From JBEKCP01 sp050014815 (GTDB lineage Bacteria; Planctomycetota; Planctomycetia; Pirellulales; Thermoguttaceae), in contig JBEKCP010000180.1 in the NCBI GenBank assembly GCA_050014815.1, positions 1-9,623 on the forward strand: 9,623 bases of DNA, written 5' to 3'. This document shows positions 1-5,503 of the stretch, in pieces; within the stretch, counting starts at the first letter, position 1, and every line of letters begins with the position of its first letter. The position numbers and the translations under genes are program-made. Under the pieces are notes generated by a model, which saw nothing but the letters and a program-made list of their open reading frames with translations, searched no databases and was not told where the DNA came from.

Positions 1-10
1 GATTGATTCC

Positions 11-39
11 GTGAAAGAGGGTTCTCCTGGTGTTATACA
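11..39 (+). promoter_or_regulatory. Possible sigma70-type promoter for the transposase
   Basis: A -35-like hexamer GTGAAA (11-16, 4 of 6 to TTGACA) and a -10-like hexamer TATACA (34-39, 4 of 6 to TATAAT) are separated by exactly 17 bp. Transcription would start near position 46. That is downstream of the left arm of the inverted repeat at 18-29, so such a transcript could not form the hairpin that hides the ribosome binding site. Alternatively, the -10 could be an orphan half that is completed only when the element circularises, as described for some IS110-family elements. Both hexamers are weak matches. Confidence 0.33.
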
Positions 40-84
40 CGGTGTAGTGGCTTTTCACTCACCAAGAACAAGCAGGAGAACCCT
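18..84 (+). promoter_or_regulatory. 12-bp inverted repeat sequestering the transposase RBS, with nested hairpin
   Basis: AGGGTTCTCCTG (18-29) and CAGGAGAACCCT (73-84) are perfect reverse complements. Inside them a second stem pairs 41-44 with 60-63 and 46-49 with 56-59, with T45 bulged and a 6-nt loop. The right outer arm contains the whole Shine-Dalgarno sequence AGGAGA, so RNA read through from outside would fold up and block translation. IS1111-group elements also carry subterminal inverted repeats of about this length. Here, however, both arms lie on the same side of the gene and no further copy was seen in the downstream intergenic region. The pairing is directly visible; the role is inferred. 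Confidence 0.6.
74..79 (+). promoter_or_regulatory. Ribosome binding site of the transposase gene
   Basis: AGGAGA lies 8 nt before the ATG at 88, which fixes the start of the transposase. It sits entirely within the right arm of the 12-bp inverted repeat, so its accessibility should depend on whether the left arm is present in the transcript. Confidence 0.75.
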
Positions 85-87
85 ACC

Positions 88-1284
88 ATGTTGTACCTTG
101 CCATCGACCAGCATCGCAAGCAGTTGACCGTAAATCTTCGTAACGAGGCCGGAGACGTGATTCTCAAGCGGCAGGTGAGCACGGAATGGGCGCGCGTGCG
201 GGAATTCCTCGCCGACGTGCGAGGAATAGGCTGCCCCGAAGGTGGGGTAGTGGTCATTTTGGAGGTGTGCGGCCTCAACGAGTGGCTCTTGAAGCTGTTG
301 GCCGAGTACGGCTATCCGTCCGTCGTGCTTGTGCAACCGGAGAAGCGCGACCGGCACAAGACCGACCGTCGTGACGCCAACGCCCTGGGCGAGTTGCTGT
401 GGACAAACCGGCAGCGCCTCGCCACCGGCAAGAAGGTGCAGAACGTGCGGCAGATCGTGCCCCCTTCACCGCGCGACGGCGAAGACCGCCAATTAACCAC
501 GCTCCGCCACCGCTTGTGCCAACTCCGTACGCGAACCATCAACCGCGTGCAACACCTGCTCTTGAAGCACAACCTGCAGCGGGATTGTCCAACCAAAGGA
601 GTGAAGACCCAAGCGGCCAGGCAGTGGCTGACGGGCCTGCGTTTGGGAGCAATCGACCGCCTGGAACTAGACCACCTCCTGGCCCAGTGGGAATTGCTCG
701 ACAAGCAACTTGAGGAGCTGGAAGTGAAGCTCACCGAGCGTCAGGCGGAGAACGCCGCGGCCGTGCTCATCTCCACAATCCCCGGCGCCGGGGCCTACGG
801 CAGCTTGGCGCTGGCCTGCCGCATCGGCTCGATCGAGCGCTTTCCGCACGCGGACAGCCTAGCGAAGTATTGGGGACTCACGCCGCGTTCGAACAACTCC
901 GGCGACGCCAAGCAGCGGCTGGGCTCGATCACCAAGGAGGGCAGCGCGCTGGCGCGCTTCATCCTGGGGCAGATGGTGCTGCACGTCTTGCGGCGCGACT
1001 CGGCAATGAAGGAGTGGTATCGCCGCATCAAGAAGCGGCGCAGGTCGAAGATTGCGCGCGTGGCGGTGATGCGCCGCCTGGCGACAATCATCTGGCACAT
1101 GCTCCAGCGAAAGCAGCGCTACCACCTCTGCCAATCGAGTGATCCGGCGGCTGCGTGCGCCACCGTGCCGCTTGACGTGAATGCGTTTTTGAAGGTATCG
1201 CAAGGGCGTTCAAAGGAGGAAAAGAAAAAGGCTGCCGCGACTGGAAAAGCCCCGGCAGCCAAGGCGTCTTTGACCCGCCCTTGA
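88..1284 (+). CDS. IS110-family transposase (DEDD recombinase)
   Basis: A 398-residue transposase of the usual length for IS110/IS1111 enzymes. These are RNA-guided recombinases that move a circular DNA intermediate using a RuvC-like DEDD domain and a C-terminal catalytic serine. The N-terminal domain (about 1-160) shows Asp7 in AIDQH, Glu59 in VILEV, and Asp93 and Asp96 in KTDRRDA, giving a complete DEDD set. The C-terminal Transposase_20 region (about 225-300) has the helix-hairpin-helix-like stretch STIPGAGAYGSLALA, then GLTPRSNNSGDAKQRLGSI; Ser271 in the Ser-Gly motif is the probable nucleophile. A coiled, charged helix (about 190-220) separates the two. The tail after 350 is Lys/Ala-rich. 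Start ATG 88 has AGGAGA 8 nt upstream. No frameshift or internal stop is seen. It is convergent with the minus-strand gene cluster. Family assignment is firm; the IS110 versus IS1111 subgroup is not settled. Confidence 0.96.
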   Translation: MLYLAIDQHRKQLTVNLRNEAGDVILKRQVSTEWARVREFLADVRGIGCPEGGVVVILEVCGLNEWLLKLLAEYGYPSVVLVQPEKRDRHKTDRRDANALGELLWTNRQRLATGKKVQNVRQIVPPSPRDGEDRQLTTLRHRLCQLRTRTINRVQHLLLKHNLQRDCPTKGVKTQAARQWLTGLRLGAIDRLELDHLLAQWELLDKQLEELEVKLTERQAENAAAVLISTIPGAGAYGSLALACRIGSIERFPHADSLAKYWGLTPRSNNSGDAKQRLGSITKEGSALARFILGQMVLHVLRRDSAMKEWYRRIKKRRRSKIARVAVMRRLATIIWHMLQRKQRYHLCQSSDPAAACATVPLDVNAFLKVSQGRSKEEKKKAAATGKAPAAKASLTRP

Positions 1285-1298
1285 CTTGGTTATCCCTC

Positions 1299-1326
1299 GT
1301 CGAGTTGCTCGCCAGCAGAGCTCGAC
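1299..1326 (+). other. Stem-loop 15 nt after the transposase stop
   Basis: GTCGAG (1299-1304) pairs with CTCGAC (1321-1326). An inner GCT/AGC stem closes a CGCC loop, and an asymmetric internal loop separates the two stems. No T-run follows, so it is a poor intrinsic terminator. It may be the 5' structure of a downstream element RNA or simply a transcript end signal. Confidence 0.4.
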
Positions 1327-1392
1327 TCCGTTTCACCAAGCAGACCCATTATAGCACAAGGAGAAGATAACGACGGAGATCCCGGTTGCATC

Positions 1393-1572
1393 GGCCCTTC
1401 TTCCCTGGAAGAAGCGGCCCTCGCGAACGCCAGGCCAGCCTGAAAATTTCCTTGGACTCGGGCCCGCTTGCCGAGCGACTGATTGATTGAGGCGGCCCGC
1501 GTTCGCGAGATGGTCGAACCAGAATACTCGGTGTCGGAGTCGCAAGACTCCGACCGGCTGCTGCCTCAGCAG
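1393..1572 (+). ncRNA. Candidate IS110 bridge RNA region (stem-loop cluster)
   Basis: About 180 nt hold five pairings. GGCC plus CTTCTTCC (1393-1404) pairs with GGAAGAAG, a bulged C, and GGCC (1407-1419). An 11-bp perfect repeat, CTCGCGAACGC (1420-1430) with GCGTTCGCGAG (1499-1509), encloses a CTCGG/CCGAG hairpin (1457-1475). Two further hairpins lie at 1533-1554 and 1558-1572. IS110-family elements encode a structured bridge RNA in the non-coding part of one end, with internal loops that pair to target and donor DNA. In the IS1111 group this part follows the gene. Size and position fit, but no family model could be run. A dispersed palindromic repeat of the host is the main alternative. Confidence 0.3.
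1533..1572. repeat. Paired REP-like hairpins
   Basis: GTCGGAGTC (1533-1541) and GACTCCGAC (1546-1554) form a perfect 9-bp stem capped by GCAA, a GNRA tetraloop. CTGCTG/CAGCAG (1558-1563 and 1567-1572) follows immediately. The word CGGAGTC occurs again at 1574-1580 and could compete for the same partner. The form resembles REP-type dispersed intergenic palindromes, which IS110 elements are known to target. Only one copy of the full stem was noticed in the window, so dispersal is unproven. Confidence 0.45.
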
Positions 1573-1693
1573 ACGGAGTCACGAAGGGATGTATATGGGG
1601 TGCAGCCGCAATGAAAAGATCGGCTCGACAACCCCGCACAAAAGACCACGACGACCTTACGACCCGCAGCTATCTTCCGACGAATCGTCCACC

Positions 1694-1713
1694 GGCAGCC
1701 ACCCGGCGCTGCC
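1694..1713. other. Short GC-rich hairpin
   Basis: GGCAGC (1694-1699) pairs with GCTGCC (1708-1713) around an 8-nt loop. No poly-T follows on either strand. It has no evident function and may be chance in GC-rich DNA. Confidence 0.25.
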
Positions 1714-1748
1714 CTAAAGATTCCCATGTACACAAACAACCACTCATC

Positions 1749-1825
1749 GAAAAAAACGCCAGGCCCGACGCTTGACAGCAAAGACTCTTTCAGGGAGGAA
1801 ATTTGATTCCGCCGGGCCGGGCGTT
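1749..1825 (-). terminator. Likely intrinsic terminator of the minus-strand gene cluster
   Basis: On the minus strand, AACGCCCGGCCCG (1825-1813) pairs with CGGGCCTGGCGTT (1767-1755). This is a 13-nt stem with one mismatch, and a run of seven T on that strand (1756-1750) follows directly. It lies about 150 bp past the stop of the last minus-strand gene. The 45-nt loop is longer than usual and an extra short stem, GTTGCGT/ACGCAAC (1823-1829 and 1833-1839), abuts it. The arm-plus-T-run geometry is that of a Rho-independent terminator. The other reading is a small inverted-repeat element of 71 bp. Confidence 0.45.
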
Positions 1826-1942
1826 GCGTGAAACGCAACCAACCCACGCCCGCGAAGAATCTCTCAAGGCCATCATAGACTCCCTATTTTCAAGTTTTTC
1901 GTTGTCCGTTATACGTTACTTCCTGAAGCACCTGTTCGGTGT

Positions 1943-1972
1943 GCCTCTCGTGGCGGCAGAGGCTAACTGCCG
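1943..1972 (-). other. Overlapping hairpins just after the stop codon of the last minus-strand gene
   Basis: GCCTCT (1943-1948) can pair with AGAGGC (1958-1963), or CGGCAG (1954-1959) with CTGCCG (1967-1972). The two structures exclude each other. They begin 3 nt beyond the stop at 1975. No T-run follows, so they more likely protect the transcript 3' end than terminate transcription. Confidence 0.3.
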
Positions 1973-1974
1973 GA

Positions 1975-4545
1975 CTACGGCTTGGACACCTCGATGGCTT
2001 TGACCGCGCCCGAGGCGGCGTCAGCCAGTTCCTTATCGCCATGGGTTGAAAGTTTTCGCAGCGTTTCAAGTGCTGGTGCGGCATCCTGCTTGAGACGTCC
2101 GAGAACCTTCGCGTACAAAGCCCTTACCCGGCCAGGCACCTTCTCGTTGGCAAGGACCGCAGACAACCCAGGTACCAAGGCCTTCCGCACCGCCGCATCA
2201 CTATGGTTCACAAACCCATCCAGGTTCCAAAGCACTCGTTCCAAGGATCCTCCCTCCGCCGCGATGAAAGCCTTGCTGAGACTCTCGGCCGCCTGGACTT
2301 CGTTCGTCTTCAGCGCCAGCAGAGCCAGCGCCGCTTCATGCACCACAAGCGTAGATTTGTTCGACAGCAATTCGGTGAGAATCGGTACGGCCTTTTCACT
2401 GCCAACCACACTGCCCAAGTGAAATATGCCCAGCCCGTCGCCACTGCGCGCGTTTTCGATCAAGTAATCGCCGAGACCCTCGATCGCCGGGCGGGTCGCC
2501 ACAGCCTGGCGAAGGGCTTCCTCCCGCAGAAACCATCCTCCGCCTCCATACCCGCTCCTGGCGATTTCCATGAGAAAAGTGTTACGTTCAGCCTGCGGCA
2601 GGCGGTCAATCACGTAGCGGAACGCGTATAACTGTTGGCGGAGCCATTCTCTCCATCTATTGTCTGCTCCCTTTTTCGGAATCTCGGTACGCAATTTCGC
2701 AACTAGGCCGGGATCGGCCAGAATCTTTTCTGCCTTAGCCGCTAATTCGTAGAGGGCGACAAGAGAGTCATTCCAATCCGAGAGAACCGGCAGGCCTTTG
2801 TTGAATGCGTTGTACCGGGCGGCCAAAACGGGAACTGCTGTCGCGTTATCGATCTGCTGCAACAACTCCATCGCCAGTTCAACGCGGATGCGGGCCTCGG
2901 CCTCACAGGAACCTTCGGCCAAGGCCTCCAGACGGGCCGTGCTTAAGGCCCCCTTAGGACCAGCGACGGTACAGGCTCCCGGCTGGCCGCGGTCGAGGTT
3001 CGGTCCGTAGTCTAACTTCAGAGTCCAGGCACGTCCCTGGCGGAAGTTTCCGTTCTTCTTCTCTTCGTCCGTGGGAGCCAATGGCGGCAGCGGCCAGAGA
3101 TCGAGCCCAACCGGTCCGTAGGACCCGGACAGATCCGGTGTGATGCGCCAGGGAAAACTGGATTGATCCCCGCCAACTAGGCAACTCCGCATCGCGCTGA
3201 GACTGATCATGGTTCCAGGGCCGGGAGGATTCGGAATCCCGCGCGTTGCCCGTTGGGCTGAGACAAAACAGCCGTCGCTCGGGTAGGACATCAATCCCAT
3301 GCGATTACCATTGGCGCCCCATTCGCCATTGTATCCGTAGCCGTGCGTCCAGGCGGTCCAGCGTAGGCCAGGGTCAAGAGACTTGAAGAAATCGACCGTG
3401 GCCTTCGGGACATGAACATCCGTGGCTTGCCCCAGCAGGACCTGATACTTTGCCAAGCCCACTTTGGCCAGCCGCCGCTGGACGCCCTCCACCAGCGCCT
3501 TCCAGGTGCCCGGTACTTTATCGTAAAGCGGTGTACGCACCTGCTTGAGGGAGCCATCGGACTCACGAACAGTGACCTCCAAGGTATTGCCATCGATGGG
3601 AAACTGCCGAGCGATATAGTTGCGCCCATACCACCCATTGCCATAAATATCATACACCTCCAGCACGATCAGGTGTGGTTTGCCGACATGTTTAAGCCAT
3701 AAATCCAAGTACCGGTCAAAGGCGGTGAACTCCGGCACCAGTTCTTCGCCTTTGCGGGTAAAGAGAATCAAACCGTTCCGCTGGCCGAAATAAGTGAATC
3801 CAATCACCGGTACATAGAGAATGTTCGCCCCGGCGCGTCCGGCAAGTTGGATCGAGCGTTCCAGGTATTTGAAGTGCTCGTCCGACCAGGGGGCCACATT
3901 GTAACGGAAAGCAACACTGTCGGGAGACTGATGCACACCAGCGTACACGCGCCGCTCGCCAGGCGGTGGAACGGTGAAGTCGGCGACCGAAACCGACACA
4001 TCGACGGTCTTGCCCGCCACGGCAATGGCGCCCTGATAGTTGCCGGGTTGCGCTGTTGGGGGAACATCCACCGTCACCCAGACCGCCTGGATCGCTTCAT
4101 CTGCCACGGGGGTGTCACTCAGGGCATCAAGGAATCGGCCCGATCCAAACACGAACCCATCCTGCAATTTCTTGCCACCGATCGCACCGGCAACTGCCGG
4201 CCCCATGTCGAGGCGTCGGGTCGCGTAGCGCAACTGAACCGGGATGGTGCCTCCCGGCCCCTTCAACGCTTCCGCTTTCGCAACAACCGGTCCGGGTGCT
4301 CCCGAAACCAGCACTAATCCGCTGGCGATTCCGCCTCGCGCGGCCGCCAGCTTGATGGTGAGTGCTGGATTGGCCGGCGGTTTCGTGTCCGGTGTGACCG
4401 CTTGCCACGGCGTGTCCGTCCAGACGACCAACGGCCCCGGCTTCGCGGCCGGAACCGGCGTTCCCTCGGCCCCCGCGATCCGCGGGGCCAGAAGGGCCAG
4501 CATCAATCCCAATAATCCCAACACGCGCTCCCTGGTCACGATCAT
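1975..4545 (-). CDS. Secreted DUF4091/GH123-like barrel protein with C-terminal HEAT-like repeats
   Basis: An 856-residue exported protein. A signal peptide covers residues 1-26, with a probable cut after AGA. Residues about 35-190 look like a beta-sandwich domain. Residues about 198-490 look like a TIM-barrel of the type seen in DUF4091/GH123-like proteins, with aromatic-rich strands (WTAWTHGYGYNGEW near 396-409). The stretch ARLEALAEGSCEAEARI (537-553) corresponds to the DUF4091 signature, usually close to RLEALREGxQDxE, but is diverged. From about 650 to 856 the sequence becomes short amphipathic helix pairs (REEALRQAV, VHEAALALLAL, AVRKALVPGLSAVL) typical of HEAT repeats, which serve protein binding. 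The adjacent Asp-Glu catalytic pair known in GH123 was not located, so hydrolase activity is unproven. Start ATG 4545 has AAGGA 7 nt upstream. It is the last gene of the cluster and a paralogue of the protein at 8111-9623. Confidence 0.87.
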   Translation of the reverse strand: MIVTRERVLGLLGLMLALLAPRIAGAEGTPVPAAKPGPLVVWTDTPWQAVTPDTKPPANPALTIKLAAARGGIASGLVLVSGAPGPVVAKAEALKGPGGTIPVQLRYATRRLDMGPAVAGAIGGKKLQDGFVFGSGRFLDALSDTPVADEAIQAVWVTVDVPPTAQPGNYQGAIAVAGKTVDVSVSVADFTVPPPGERRVYAGVHQSPDSVAFRYNVAPWSDEHFKYLERSIQLAGRAGANILYVPVIGFTYFGQRNGLILFTRKGEELVPEFTAFDRYLDLWLKHVGKPHLIVLEVYDIYGNGWYGRNYIARQFPIDGNTLEVTVRESDGSLKQVRTPLYDKVPGTWKALVEGVQRRLAKVGLAKYQVLLGQATDVHVPKATVDFFKSLDPGLRWTAWTHGYGYNGEWGANGNRMGLMSYPSDGCFVSAQRATRGIPNPPGPGTMISLSAMRSCLVGGDQSSFPWRITPDLSGSYGPVGLDLWPLPPLAPTDEEKKNGNFRQGRAWTLKLDYGPNLDRGQPGACTVAGPKGALSTARLEALAEGSCEAEARIRVELAMELLQQIDNATAVPVLAARYNAFNKGLPVLSDWNDSLVALYELAAKAEKILADPGLVAKLRTEIPKKGADNRWREWLRQQLYAFRYVIDRLPQAERNTFLMEIARSGYGGGGWFLREEALRQAVATRPAIEGLGDYLIENARSGDGLGIFHLGSVVGSEKAVPILTELLSNKSTLVVHEAALALLALKTNEVQAAESLSKAFIAAEGGSLERVLWNLDGFVNHSDAAVRKALVPGLSAVLANEKVPGRVRALYAKVLGRLKQDAAPALETLRKLSTHGDKELADAASGAVKAIEVSKP

Positions 4546-4582
4546 TCTCTTGTCCTTCTTGCTTGCGACTACGCTTGCTGTT

Positions 4583-5443
4583 TCACTTTTGTTCGGCGAC
4601 TGGCGATTTGGCCGGGCGGTCGGCCTTGTTCTGCGAGAACAGCCAGGGCACCAACTCCGGCGTCTTCCAGGCCGGATCCCAGGTCTTGTGTCCCATTCCC
4701 TCGAAGTAGGTGTGCTTCGGTTTGCCGCCCGCCGCTTCCAATGCCTCGATCATGCTGGTCGTCCCCTTGAACGGAACCGATTTGTCCGCCGTGCCGTGGA
4801 AGGCCCAGATCGGAATATCCACGAACCGGGAGACTTTGGATGGGTCGCCTGCGCCGCAGATCGGGATGGCGGCGGCGAAAAGATCGGGCCGGTAGGTAAT
4901 CAAGTCCCACGTGGCATAGCCGCCATTGGATGCCCCGGTGACGTAACACCGGTTGGCGTCGCAGCCGAGGTCTGCCATCAGTTTCGGCAGCAGTTCCAGG
5001 ATCGCGGCGATTCCCTTGGGCGGCGCGTTCAGATCGTGCGTGTGGGGACCAGTACTCCATCCCCGCCCGTCCCAGCAACTCGTTTTCCACACGGGATTGA
5101 CCAGGGGCTCGAAGAAGACGCACGGGTACTTCTCCTCGCTGTACGACGGATTCAGCTCGAGGTAGCGTTTCCCGGATCCGCCGCCGCCCGGTTTCACCTG
5201 TTGCGGCCCGGCGCCGTGGACTTCCACCAGTATCGGCAGATTCCCGGTCGGCGTGTAGACGGCCGGAAGATACAGGTAATAGTGCATCACGTCGCCGGCC
5301 TTGGTCGTGTACTCCAGAGTGTTGTAGGCGCCCTTCTTCAACTCCGCGGGCGAGACCACCTCTCCGGCGGCACAGGGCGAACTTGGAATACCCAGGGCCA
5401 ACGCGACCGCGGCAAACGCCATCAAACCAAATCTGCGTCTCAT
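4583..5443 (-). CDS. Secreted alpha/beta-hydrolase esterase (PHB depolymerase/LpqC-like)
   Basis: A 286-residue exported serine hydrolase with an N-terminal signal peptide (1-26, MRRRFG then a hydrophobic core, cut after CAA). The alpha/beta-hydrolase landmarks are all present: an oxyanion-hole HGAGP at 76-80, the nucleophile elbow GASNG with Ser172, Asp220 in HGTADKSVP, and His252 in GMGHKTWD. This layout matches the esterase group that includes polyhydroxybutyrate depolymerase-like and feruloyl or acetyl esterase-like enzymes. It would cleave an ester outside the cytoplasm; the substrate cannot be read from sequence. The neighbouring barrel proteins make a polysaccharide or glycoconjugate acyl group a reasonable guess. 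Start ATG 5443 has AAAGGA 8 nt upstream. The stop is followed after 37 bp by the next gene, whose ribosome binding site lies in the gap, consistent with one transcript. A prolyl oligopeptidase-type peptidase is a less likely alternative. Confidence 0.9.
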   Translation of the reverse strand: MRRRFGLMAFAAVALALGIPSSPCAAGEVVSPAELKKGAYNTLEYTTKAGDVMHYYLYLPAVYTPTGNLPILVEVHGAGPQQVKPGGGGSGKRYLELNPSYSEEKYPCVFFEPLVNPVWKTSCWDGRGWSTGPHTHDLNAPPKGIAAILELLPKLMADLGCDANRCYVTGASNGGYATWDLITYRPDLFAAAIPICGAGDPSKVSRFVDIPIWAFHGTADKSVPFKGTTSMIEALEAAGGKPKHTYFEGMGHKTWDPAWKTPELVPWLFSQNKADRPAKSPVAEQK

Positions 5444-5462
5444 CGTCTCATTCCTTTCTTCT

Positions 5463-5485
5463 AAAGGTTACACCTCAACACCTTT
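5463..5485 (-). other. Small stem-loop in the gap before the esterase gene
   Basis: AAAGGT (5463-5468) and ACCTTT (5480-5485) form a 6-bp stem with an 11-nt loop in the 60-bp gap between the propeller-like gene and the esterase gene. It lies upstream of the esterase ribosome binding site and does not overlap it. It could tune relative expression or mark a processing point. The stem is weak. Confidence 0.25.
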
Positions 5486-5503
5486 GTCTATCGGCCCGGA
5501 AGG

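Larger units (their letters stand above)
1..1572 (+). mobile_element. IS110/IS1111-family insertion sequence (ends not defined)
   Basis: The element is recognised from its transposase. IS110-family elements lack ordinary terminal inverted repeats and usually make little or no target duplication, so neither end can be fixed by eye. The left end may lie at or before position 1. The right limit given here is the end of the stem-loop cluster that may be its bridge RNA, and is only a guess. The 8-bp word GATTGATT occurs at 1-8 and again at 1481-1488, which could reflect guide-RNA matching or chance. The coding part looks intact, so the element may still be active. Comparison with an empty site would fix the ends. 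Confidence 0.4.
1285..1974. other. 690-bp non-coding region between the transposase and the convergent secreted-protein genes
   Basis: No convincing gene is present here. The short open frames (about 60-96 codons) lack recognisable domains, and most lack a ribosome binding site. The stretch instead contains stem-loops at 1299-1326, 1393-1419, 1420-1509 (long-range), 1533-1554, 1558-1572, 1694-1713, 1755-1825 and 1943-1972. The first half (to about 1575) probably belongs to the insertion sequence or to a dispersed palindromic repeat. The second half holds the likely 3' end of the minus-strand transcript. No recognisable gene remnant was found at 1580-1690. Confidence 0.7.

Noticed and set aside
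1299..1326. Intrinsic terminator for the transposase
   Set aside because: The stem is interrupted and no T-run follows, so it was kept only as a stem-loop.
1487..1717. 76-codon + strand frame after the transposase
   Set aside because: It crosses the stem-loop region, has no domain, and shows no clear ribosome binding site.
1566..1847. 93-codon minus-strand frame in the intergenic region
   Set aside because: No recognisable family, no supported start, and it overlaps the probable terminator hairpin.
1285..1974. CRISPR array or tRNA gene
   Set aside because: There are no regularly spaced repeats and no cloverleaf-like sequence; the repeats seen are inverted and of different sequence.
1803..2003. 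66-codon + strand frame starting with TTG, preceded by AGGGAGGA
   Set aside because: The purine motif is only about 3 nt from the TTG, the start lies within the inverted repeat at 1755-1825, and the frame runs into the 3' end of the convergent gene. The motif is probably fortuitous.
4244..5464. 406-codon + strand open frame
   Set aside because: It lies antisense to the esterase gene and the 5' end of the DUF4091/HEAT gene, both with clear domains. Its translation is Pro/Arg/Gly-rich without domains, as expected for a shadow frame in GC-rich DNA.
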